From Methanobrevibacter sp. (lineage in GTDB: Archaea > Methanobacteriota > Methanobacteria > Methanobacteriales > Methanobacteriaceae), in contig NZ_SUTI01000012.1 in the NCBI RefSeq assembly GCF_015062985.1, positions 28,999 through 49,580 on the forward strand: 20,582 nucleotides of DNA, read 5' to 3'. Below, in pieces: positions 14,614 through 20,582 of the stretch. The position numbers and the translations under genes were made by a program. Every line of letters begins with the position of its first letter. Position 1 is the stretch's first letter. The notes under the pieces were generated by a model. That model was not told the DNA's origin. It worked only from the letters and a program-made list of their open reading frames with translations, and ran no database searches.

Positions 14614-15570
14614 TCAAACGTTATTTTTATACTCTGAGGGGGTGCAGCCCACATACTTCTTAAATGCTTGGCTAAATTTTGAAGGTGAAGAATATCCCAC
14701 CTGTTTGGAGATTTCCGAAATATTCAAATCTCCTTCTCCAATCAATCGACAGGCATAATCAAGTTTGTACTCCTTTCTCCATTTATAAATAGGTTTTCCA
14801 TAAACTTCCTTAAAGAAATTCTTCAAAGTTGTTTTGCTAATGCCATATTTATCAGCCAATTCATCAATGGTGATTTTACTTTGCAAATCATTGATTAAAT
14901 CATTTTTAACATTTTCAATAATATCAACTTGTTTTTTAGAAAGAGATAATGATTCTGTTTTAGTTTCTCTAGCTATAGAGACAAATAACAACAATTCCAG
15001 ACATTTTAATTTGAAATAGGGTTCCTTAATTCTATCATCGACACAATATATCTCACCAATCACATGATCGATTTTTTCATTTGCCCTAAGCAACCTATAA
15101 CCTTTGGATTTTTCTAAACTTTCGTATAACTCAATTAAATCAAAATCAGGAATGAGGCCTTTGATATGTTTGTTTGCAACATCAACATCAATGAAAATCT
15201 CCAAGCCTTCATAATATCCTAATGGAAAATCGGAAATCGTTTTTGTTAAATCATAAATGCTAACGCACAAATCTCCTTTTCCAAAGTAAACAATCCTGTC
15301 ATCTCCTACTGCATATGAATATCTTCCTTTAGCACAATGATTGATTTGAAGCATGCGACACGGGAGTTTATCCTCAAAAAATACGCTATCTGCGTCATCA
15401 ACGGTGATGTCCATAAAAGCAATTATTACTCCATCAAATAATGTGTATGTTTCCATTGTTCCGTATTTTGCACTTTTTCCCAGTTTGATTGTCTTTTTTG
15501 AGCCCTCTTCTATAATCGAATATTCAGTTTGTAAAACTTTATCAAACATTCCATAAAGATTTTCATTCAT
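14614..15570 (-). CDS. AraC/XylS-family transcriptional regulator (YbtA-like context)
   Basis: A 318-residue regulator. The N-terminal 200 residues form a sensor-like domain without close motif matches. The C-terminal 105 residues hold the two helix-turn-helix units of AraC proteins: TIDELADKYGISKTTLKNFF (234-253) and ISEISKQVGYSSPSKFSQAF (about 284-303), ending in CTPSEYK. AraC-type regulators are common in bacteria and uncommon in archaea, so bacterial origin is likely. It lies just upstream of, and in the same direction as, the transporter operon. In bacterial metallophore loci the AraC protein (YbtA, PchR) activates uptake genes when it senses the ferric chelate, and the same logic is plausible here. 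No strong ribosome site precedes ATG 15570; the Met at residue 8 (15549) is an alternative start. Confidence 0.9.
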   Translation of the reverse strand: MNENLYGMFDKVLQTEYSIIEEGSKKTIKLGKSAKYGTMETYTLFDGVIIAFMDITVDDADSVFFEDKLPCRMLQINHCAKGRYSYAVGDDRIVYFGKGDLCVSIYDLTKTISDFPLGYYEGLEIFIDVDVANKHIKGLIPDFDLIELYESLEKSKGYRLLRANEKIDHVIGEIYCVDDRIKEPYFKLKCLELLLFVSIARETKTESLSLSKKQVDIIENVKNDLINDLQSKITIDELADKYGISKTTLKNFFKEVYGKPIYKWRKEYKLDYACRLIGEGDLNISEISKQVGYSSPSKFSQAFKKYVGCTPSEYKNNV

Positions 15571-15865
15571 ATACTTAAATTTGTGACATTTTTTATTAAA
15601 GTTTTAGTGGTGGAAGATAAGGTTTTCATGTTTTTTTAAAACGTCGCGGGCAGTGTTTGAAGTGACAGTTTCTGACAAGAAATGCTTCATAAAATTAATA
15701 CTTGATTTTTTTCATTTAACTTAATTAGTCAGAATTGACATTAACACTAATCATTTCACAATTCAATCTTCTTTTTAAATAATGATAACTTGCAATGATT
15801 ATTTTTGAAAAAATATTAAAAATAGAGTCAAGTTAAAGAATTAATCTTTAACTTGATTAGTTAAA
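15571..15865. other. Intergenic region upstream of the AraC-type gene
   Basis: AT-rich spacer holding the promoter region of the AraC-type gene on the minus strand, the terminator hairpin of a minus-strand remnant, and an ATTAGT/ACTAAT inverted pair near 15726-15752. I see no coding sequence. Confidence 0.4.
15808..15855 (-). terminator. Hairpin terminator behind a lost minus-strand gene
   Basis: CAAGTTAAAG (15829-15838) and CTTTAACTTG (15846-15855) form a perfect 10-bp stem around AATTAAT. On the minus strand it is followed by a T-rich stretch. It lies 10 bases after the stop of the coding remnant at 15866-15940, as a terminator should. Confidence 0.6.
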
Positions 15866-15940
15866 TTAGTTTTTATCCATTACATATTCAATGGTATTGA
15901 ATCCTAAAACTTCCGCATACTTGAAAAGGTCTTTTGGGAA
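15866..15940 (-). pseudogene. C-terminal remnant of an unidentified minus-strand gene
   Basis: The minus frame reads FPKDLFKYAEVLGF, then NTIEYVMDKN and TAA, followed by a good terminator hairpin. An in-frame stop just upstream (15941-15943) and the start of the dipeptidase fragment on the other strand cut it off. It is clearly protein-like, but I do not recognise the family. Confidence 0.5.
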
Positions 15941-17040
15941 TTATTGATAAGTATGGCAGCAGTGAATCAAATATTGCCATTATTGCTAATCAGAACGAAG
16001 TATGGTATGTGGAGATGTATACTGGTCATCAGTATGCTGCAGTGAAATTGCCGACCGACAAAGCATCAGTCTTTGGTAATGAATATTCCCTAGAGTACTT
16101 ATCTGACTACGAGGACAACATCACATCTAAAGACTTAATTAATCTTGCAGAAAAAAATAATTTTTCTGTACACGGCAAAAATAATGAGATTAATTTGTTT
16201 GATACATATTCTGGAAATTCAACTACTACAGAATACTCCCATATGAGGACTTGGATTGGACACCAAATTTTAGCACCTTCAAAATACAGTGCGGACTACA
16301 ATCATGACGAAATGTATCCTCTCTGTTTTACACCAGATAAGAATGTTTCAGTGGAAGATGTCGCTAAACTTTTGCGTAATAGATATGAAGGAACAAAATA
16401 TTCACCTGATGAGACCGGCAGAATTGATATGAGAGTCATTGGAAGTGATACCGTACTAAGTGCCCACATAATACAGATATTCACAGATCTTCCAGCAGAA
16501 ATGTCATGCGTTAATTGGATTAGTTCCGGCCCGCAACTTTATGGAGTGTTTATACCAGTATCCAATGATTGTATTAATATCAGCGATGCTTATGGAGCTA
16601 ACCAACCTGCAGAGGACAAAGGTGTGTTTGATACGAATAATTATCCATATTATGTGTTTAAAGACCTTACCACTCGCTGTGTTGGACCAGAGAACCATGA
16701 AATTTATGGTAAGCCTGTGCAAGATTTCTGGCATGAAGCAGAAAGCAATATGTTCAGTGGAATGAAGAAAGTAATTGCACAAGCAGCAAAAATAAAGGAC
16801 AATAATACTAGGGCAGAGCATATCACTTCCTACTGTAATGATAAGCAGACAAAAGCATTCGAAGATGGGAAACAACTACTGAACAATGTGACTTGGGCAC
16901 AAAACAAAAATAGTAATACATTTAAAATCCAGCGCAACCCTGAAACCCAACAAATGACAGGTGCAAAGGTTGATATTCCACCAATAGAAATAAACCTTGA
17001 TGCATCAAAATACAGCTATATTCCTGCAATACCAAACTGA
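15934..17040 (+). pseudogene. C69-family dipeptidase (PepD-like), N-terminally truncated
   Basis: The open frame of 368 residues matches the middle and C-terminal parts of C69 (N-terminal nucleophile) dipeptidases: DKYGSSESNIAIIANQNEVW, YSLEYLSDYEDN, RTWIGHQILAPSKY, CFTPDKNVSVEDVAKLLRNR, SAHIIQIFTDLP and NWISSGPQLYGVFIPV are all in family order. Relatives are about 100-180 residues longer at the N-terminus, where the mature enzyme begins with the catalytic Cys; that part is absent, a stop lies at 15922-15924, and no start with a ribosome site is seen. The enzyme would hydrolyse small peptides. The fragment begins exactly where a minus-strand gene remnant ends, so a deletion or rearrangement removed its 5' end. 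It keeps its own terminator at 17123-17156. Confidence 0.8.
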
Positions 17041-17122
17041 CAGCTAATGGATTTCAATATTCCATTATTGTAAGAATTATTGGTGTTACAATATGATATA
17101 CTCAAATTAGAAAAATACAATG

Positions 17123-17156
17123 AACAAGGATTCTCATCCTTGTTTTAGTATTTTTA
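17123..17156 (+). terminator. Hairpin terminator of the dipeptidase fragment
   Basis: AACAAGGAT (17123-17131) pairs perfectly with ATCCTTGTT (17136-17144) around TCTC and is followed by a T-rich tail on the + strand. Confidence 0.7.
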
Positions 17157-17162
17157 AGAATT

Positions 17163-17256
17163 TCTTCCACTAAAAACTCTTCATTTTTTATAACGAAACC
17201 CAAGAATAACAAGAACTATTCGTATGAAACTTATAAAAGTTGCGATACTTATCAAA
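17163..17256. repeat. Dispersed repeat, copy A
   Basis: It resembles copy B in order and spacing: CTTCCACTAAAAAC, TTTTTTATAACGAAACCCA, then AACTATTCGTATGAAAC and GCGATACTTATC. The palindromic centre is more worn than in copies B and C. It lies in an intergenic region downstream of the dipeptidase terminator. Confidence 0.5.
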
Positions 17257-17373
17257 ATCTTGCACTGAAACCAGATACAAAATTTGTTTTGTAGTTGTAA
17301 TTAAACCTTTAAAGCTTACCGTGGGAAGTTAAGCAAAATAAACTATTTAAAACCCTAGTTACTCTTAAAAGTT

Positions 17374-17383
17374 AAAAAAAAAA
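17374..17383 (-). terminator. T-run terminator after tRNA-Leu
   Basis: Ten consecutive Ts on the minus strand begin eight bases past the discriminator base of the tRNA. Archaeal RNA polymerase commonly terminates on such runs. Confidence 0.5.
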
Positions 17384-17390
17384 CAAGAAA

Positions 17391-17474
17391 TAGACGTGGT
17401 GGGACTCGAACCCACGAAGCAACTGATGCATAAGACCCTGAATCTTACTCCTTTGACCACTCGGATACACGTCT
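17391..17474 (-). tRNA. tRNA-Leu (anticodon CAG)
   Basis: The 84-base minus-strand gene folds as a class II tRNA. The acceptor arms AGACGTG and CACGTCT pair fully, the D arm is TCC/GGA, and the anticodon stem TAAGA/TCTTA holds the loop TTCAGGG with anticodon CAG, which reads CTG leucine codons. It has a long variable arm (with GCA/TGC pairing) and the T arm GTGGG TTCGAAC CCAC. The discriminator base is A, as usual for leucine. CCA is not encoded, which fits an archaeon. A TATA-like TATTTATAC lies upstream near 17541-17549. Confidence 0.95.
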
Positions 17475-17623
17475 AATAGAAATATCTGAAAAGTTAATCC
17501 ATGTAATGGATTTTAACTATATTATTATAATAATTTTTTTAGTATAAATATGTAATCTTATTGACCCATTGATTGTTAGGCCAACCGATTATATTCTCAA
17601 CTTTCATCAGGTTTTTTTAAGTA

Positions 17624-17710
17624 ATGACTCCTATGATCAACTTGACAGACATCAATCCATCAAGCAATTCATATATTGTTCTTATCGGTGCAGGTAATAC
17701 CAATAATTAG
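17624..17710 (+). pseudogene. Short coding-like ORF, probable 5' gene remnant
   Basis: The frame reads MTPMINLTDINP, then SSNSYIVLIGAGNTNN and TAG. The hydrophobic strand followed by GAGN resembles the start of a nucleotide-binding fold, but it is only 28 codons long and has no clear ribosome site. I cannot assign a family. Chance is possible. Confidence 0.2.
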
Positions 17711-17740
17711 GGATATAAATGGAATAATATTTCTTATATG

Positions 17741-17855
17741 CTTTTCCACTGAAAACGCTTTATTTTTTATAAAGAAACCCAAAATAATACGAACAATTCG
17801 TATAAAACGTATGATATAGTTCGCAACCTTATCGATTTGAACCACAACTCTCTAT
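17741..17855. repeat. Dispersed repeat, copy B
   Basis: The core at 17781-17824 matches copy C over 44 bases with one mismatch, including the near-palindrome ATACGAACAATTCGTAT and AAAACGTATGATATAG; TTATCGATTTG follows in both. The left part (CTTTTCCACTGAAAACG, TTTTTTATAAAGAAACCCA) matches copy A. It lies upstream of the ATPase gene. Confidence 0.65.
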
Positions 17856-18038
17856 TAAAAAATTTATTTTCTACTAATTATAAAATTTTTGAAATGGAAA
17901 ATAAATAAAATTCAATAATATAATCTGGATTGTTAAACTATCCTATCTAAATCACAGTTATGTTTTTTCATAGAGTCGCAGATGGCAAATGTTTATTGTT
18001 AATGAAATATATATTGTTTATTATGACAAGCATATATT

Positions 18039-18089
18039 GGTCAATTATCTGACCGCATATTTATATATTATGTGGTCAAATATTTAACC
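18039..18089 (+). promoter_or_regulatory. Promoter of the ATPase gene with a paired operator
   Basis: Two similar inverted repeats, GGTCAATTATCTGACC (18039-18054) and GGTCAAATATTTAACC (18074-18089), are centred 35 bases apart and bracket the TATA box TTTATATA (18058-18065). Both fit GGTCA-N6-TRACC. A repressor bound at both could shut the promoter, perhaps with looping. The start codon is at 18127. Confidence 0.6.
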
Positions 18090-18126
18090 AAGTAATTAAA
18101 TATTTTTTTTCCAGATGTGATTTTAT

Positions 18127-19578
18127 ATGTACGAAAAAGAGGAAATTATCAGCGATTATATTAAAGAAGAATTATCTGACATTCCAAATATTTTAAATAA
18201 TGAATTGACTTTAAATGGCAGAAATTTCGAATATAGAAAAGAGTTTGATTTTATTAAACACCATATTGATGAGTTTTTAGAAAAAACAACCCCTAATCGA
18301 TATTTTGCACTTCCAGGATTAAGAGGTGTAGGAAAAACAACACTATTATATCAAACCTATGAATACCTATTCAAAACCAAAAACATCAATCCAAACCAAA
18401 TTTTATTCATTTCCTGTGAAAACTTAAATGACGTGATTGATTTTAAAATCATAGATGTCGTTAAGCAATTTTTAGAAACTTACCACAATACCACATTAAG
18501 AAGATTAGATAAAAAGATATTTTTACTTATCGATGAGTCACAGTATGATAAAAACTGGGCATTATCTGGAAAATTAATATTTGACAAGACCAAAAACATA
18601 TTCATGATTTTTACAGGATCATCAGCACTGAACCTTGAATACGATGCAGATTCCGCAAGAAGATTGATTAAACAGAATATAACTCCACTAAACTACAATC
18701 AACACCTGAAATTAAAATACAATTACAACGCAAGCAATGCTTCATCCTCCCTTAAAAAGCTAATATTTACGGGAGAAGTTGAAGAGGCAATTACATGCGA
18801 ACAGCAAATCAATCAGGATTTGATTAACTTAAACGGATATTCCACAACTGATTGGGACGAATATCTGAAATATGGTGGTTTTCCAACATCACTATTTGAA
18901 ACCAACCCCCATATAATCTGCAAAAATATCACAGGGATGGTTAAAAAAGTAATATCTCATGATATGGGAACAATATCTTCAATAACTTCAGACAGTCAAA
19001 CACATGCCAATCGGCTATTGAGATTTTTGGCTCTTCAAAAGCCGGGAGACATTTCCCAGGAAAAGATGGGAACATATCTTGGAACCTCAAAAGGAAACAT
19101 TCGAAACATCCTTGACATTTTGGAAAAAACCCAATTGATATTCCATTGTGAACCTCATATTGCATCACCTAAAAGATCCATAAAATCCTGGGAATATTTC
19201 TTTGCAACATCCAGCATAAAGCACATCCTAACCTCATCTATAGGCAATCTGAATTCAAACAAAAAAGCATATCTTGGAGTTTTGCTGGAAAATCTCGTTG
19301 CATCAACATTATTCTATCTAAGCAATGAAGATGGAAACTATTTCACGCTTTATTATGATCCGGAAGACAAGACAAATGTTGATTTTATAATTCAAGGGGA
19401 ATTCCAAAAGGCAATACCAATAGAAGTGAGCATGGGTAAAAAAAAGAAAAGACAAATTTCTTCAGCAATTGAACGCTACAATGCAGATTATGGAATAATG
19501 ATTTCAAATACAACCGATACAATTGAAAAAAGAGACAATATTATTTATCTGCCTCCAAAAACCTTTTCATTTTTATAA
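18127..19578 (+). CDS. AAA-type ATPase with C-terminal DUF4143-like domain
   Basis: A 483-residue protein of the archaeal AAA/DUF4143 group. The N-terminal P-loop ATPase has Walker A GLRGVGKTT (64-72), Walker B IFLLIDE (131-137) and a sensor-like MIFTGSSAL near 160-168. A middle winged-helix-like part (MGTYLGTSKGNIRNILDIL, about 314-332) precedes a C-terminal restriction-endonuclease-like segment with NVDF (Asp419), IPIEV (Glu433) and Lys438. The usual E-x-K spacing is stretched, so nuclease activity is doubtful. The biological role of this common family is not established; links to mobile DNA or defence are often suggested. The start at ATG 18127 has no strong ribosome site. The promoter carries two operator-like inverted repeats, and the gene lies between repeat copies B and C together with a membrane protein gene. 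Confidence 0.8.
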   Translation: MYEKEEIISDYIKEELSDIPNILNNELTLNGRNFEYRKEFDFIKHHIDEFLEKTTPNRYFALPGLRGVGKTTLLYQTYEYLFKTKNINPNQILFISCENLNDVIDFKIIDVVKQFLETYHNTTLRRLDKKIFLLIDESQYDKNWALSGKLIFDKTKNIFMIFTGSSALNLEYDADSARRLIKQNITPLNYNQHLKLKYNYNASNASSSLKKLIFTGEVEEAITCEQQINQDLINLNGYSTTDWDEYLKYGGFPTSLFETNPHIICKNITGMVKKVISHDMGTISSITSDSQTHANRLLRFLALQKPGDISQEKMGTYLGTSKGNIRNILDILEKTQLIFHCEPHIASPKRSIKSWEYFFATSSIKHILTSSIGNLNSNKKAYLGVLLENLVASTLFYLSNEDGNYFTLYYDPEDKTNVDFIIQGEFQKAIPIEVSMGKKKKRQISSAIERYNADYGIMISNTTDTIEKRDNIIYLPPKTFSFL

Positions 19579-19634
19579 TGAAAATTATTGGTTAATAGTT
19601 ATATTTAACTAAATTGAAATCAAAAATTTATTAC

Positions 19635-20411
19635 ATGGCATCTAAAATAGCACGTGGAATTTCTTTAATAACCAACAAATCGATAGTTGGAATTATTCTA
19701 ACATTAGTAATAATATGTTCCACCTATTTTCATAATTCCAATGCAGATATCAGTTCATTAATACTGCTGGTCATATTCCTATCATTCATACCGTTAATAT
19801 CCTCTAAATTTAAAAATATAAATGATATTCCGCCTTTAACCTATTTAATTTCATATTTAATCGGGCTTTTAGTTTCAGTTGCTTTTAATATAGACATGCT
19901 AATTAGTGCCATTTTAGCCTGCTTTTCTATTAACATGTTAATATTATTTTTAATTGATAGAAAATATGGCATTGATATAAACACACATGGTATAGCTGAG
20001 GCCCTCTGTATCTTAACAATATTTATTGGGCCTGATGCGGGATTTTTGGCCATGTTATATCCATTATCAGTGTGGTCTAGATTAAAATTAGATGAAAATT
20101 CGATATTTTGGGAAAATGCACTTGGCCTACTGGGTTTGTTTGTAACAGCAATAATAATGTATATCCTATTACAATACCATTTCTTTTTAGAGGTTTTGGT
20201 GACAGATTATGCAATATCTATTCTTACATTAGTATTCAGCATAATCTATTATTACGAGATAAATTATGATGCTAGATTAGTTTTTGCCGTTGTATTTTGT
20301 ATAACTTTTCCACCAACCTCCCTTGCACCTACAAGTTTATGGGCTTATGGAATTACCATGTTTACCCTCTTATTTATTGTATTAGCAAAAAATGTTACAA
20401 TATCAAATTAA
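19635..20411 (+). CDS. Multi-pass membrane protein, weakly PAP2-phosphatase-like
   Basis: A 258-residue protein with about eight hydrophobic segments. The layout recalls archaeal PAP2-type lipid phosphatases: a loop KFKNINDIPP followed by LTYLISYLIGLL, then INTHGIAEALCIL and IGPDAGFLAMLYPLSVWSRLKL. In active members a conserved His follows the SR motif; here that position reads DENSIFWEN, so catalysis is doubtful. The function is therefore unknown. I chose the ATG at 19635; an in-frame TTG at 19614 is the alternative, and neither has a ribosome site. A TATA-like AGTTATATTTAAC at 19597-19609 may give a leaderless mRNA. It follows the ATPase gene by 56 bases and may work with it or merely share the repeat-bracketed segment. 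Confidence 0.6.
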   Translation: MASKIARGISLITNKSIVGIILTLVIICSTYFHNSNADISSLILLVIFLSFIPLISSKFKNINDIPPLTYLISYLIGLLVSVAFNIDMLISAILACFSINMLILFLIDRKYGIDINTHGIAEALCILTIFIGPDAGFLAMLYPLSVWSRLKLDENSIFWENALGLLGLFVTAIIMYILLQYHFFLEVLVTDYAISILTLVFSIIYYYEINYDARLVFAVVFCITFPPTSLAPTSLWAYGITMFTLLFIVLAKNVTISN

Positions 20412-20470
20412 TATGATAGAAAGAGAATCCAAATATAAAGATTCAAAACTAATTTTTAAAAACAATTTCA

Positions 20471-20557
20471 TATAAAGAAAATACTAAAATAATACGAATA
20501 ATTCGTATAAAACGTATGATATAGTTCGAATACTTATCGATTTGCCCACTAAAACTC
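20471..20557. repeat. Dispersed repeat, copy C
   Basis: It is nearly identical to copy B over the core (20487-20527 region), with the near-palindrome ATACGAATAATTCGTAT, then AAAACGTATGATATAGTTCG and TTATCGATTTG. It lies 60 bases after the membrane protein gene, in the same orientation as copy B. Confidence 0.65.
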
Positions 20558-20582
20558 AAATATATAATTAATAGAAAGAAAA

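Larger units (their letters stand above)
17041..17390. other. Intergenic region between dipeptidase fragment and tRNA-Leu
   Basis: It contains the terminator of the dipeptidase fragment, repeat copy A, a short ACAAAA/TTTTGT hairpin near 17277-17292 and the A-run that would end the minus-strand tRNA transcript. No coding sequence is seen. Confidence 0.4.
17475..18038. other. Long intergenic region between tRNA-Leu and the ATPase gene
   Basis: It holds the tRNA promoter region, a hairpin (AATCCAT/ATGGATT, extended by GTTA/TAAC, 17493-17517), a short coding-like ORF (17624-17710) and repeat copy B. The rest is AT-rich, and I see no other gene in it. Confidence 0.4.

Noticed and set aside
15889..15945. 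A + strand ORF reading MVLNPKTSAYLKRSFGNY
   Set aside because: It is antisense to the better-supported minus-strand remnant, which ends with a stop codon and a terminator hairpin.
16504..16875. Minus-strand open frame of 123 codons
   Set aside because: It is the shadow of the C69 dipeptidase frame, whose motifs are clear.
18127..20411. ATPase plus membrane protein as an established anti-phage defence system
   Set aside because: The ATPase family is widespread with no settled role, the nuclease-like residues are irregular, and no other defence genes are nearby; the evidence is too thin.
17163..20557. The three repeats as part of a CRISPR array
   Set aside because: The copies are hundreds to thousands of bases apart, about 90-115 bases long and diverged, with no regular spacers and no cas genes.

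Overview
The window looks like a chromosomal segment of a host-associated methanogen of the Methanobrevibacter type. It is AT-rich, has archaeal-style TATA elements (TTTATATA-like) and GGAGG-type ribosome sites, carries Ig-repeat adhesin-like protein and beta-helix/papain-like surface protein genes, and its tRNA-Leu has no encoded CCA. The genus call is inference from gene content, since no ribosomal RNA is present.

Layout. 1-3202: the 3' end of an adhesin-like gene (+) converges on a decayed beta-helix/C1A-peptidase surface gene (-). 3585-5156: a small + operon with a dCMP deaminase-type protein, a TrmO/TsaA-type tRNA methyltransferase and a class I SAM methyltransferase. 5157-5804: a gene-poor scar with a short minus-strand transcription unit and protein remnants. 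5805-8023 (-): an isoprenylcysteine-methyltransferase-like membrane enzyme, a SAM methyltransferase (paralogue of the + strand one), a frameshifted LCM-type methyltransferase and a truncated ferredoxin. 8086-15570 (-): an AraC-type regulator followed by a five-gene transporter operon (two half-size exporter-fold ABC proteins, an MptD-type ECF S component, EcfT, and a double-ATPase EcfA). 15866-17040: remnants of two unrelated genes abutting at one breakpoint, the second an N-terminally truncated C69 dipeptidase. 17391-17474: tRNA-Leu(CAG). 18127-20411: an AAA/DUF4143-type ATPase and a multi-pass membrane protein, bracketed by copies of a dispersed repeat.

How the parts work together. The AraC + paired ABC + ECF set resembles bacterial metallophore loci (YbtA/YbtPQ, IrtAB). 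Both the transporter operon and the methyltransferase operon are preceded by the same palindrome, TTTAGG-N4-CCTAAA, which has the form of a DtxR/IdeR/MntR-family metal-repressor box. I infer one metal-responsive regulon of about 9 kb for uptake, and perhaps modification, of a metal-chelating or cobalamin-like small molecule. This is the most interesting system in the window. The substrate cannot be read from sequence.

Several genes are broken by single-base or terminal lesions (C1A protein, LCM methyltransferase, ferredoxin, C69 dipeptidase). The segment therefore seems to be an actively decaying accessory region, although some of the single-base lesions could be sequencing errors.
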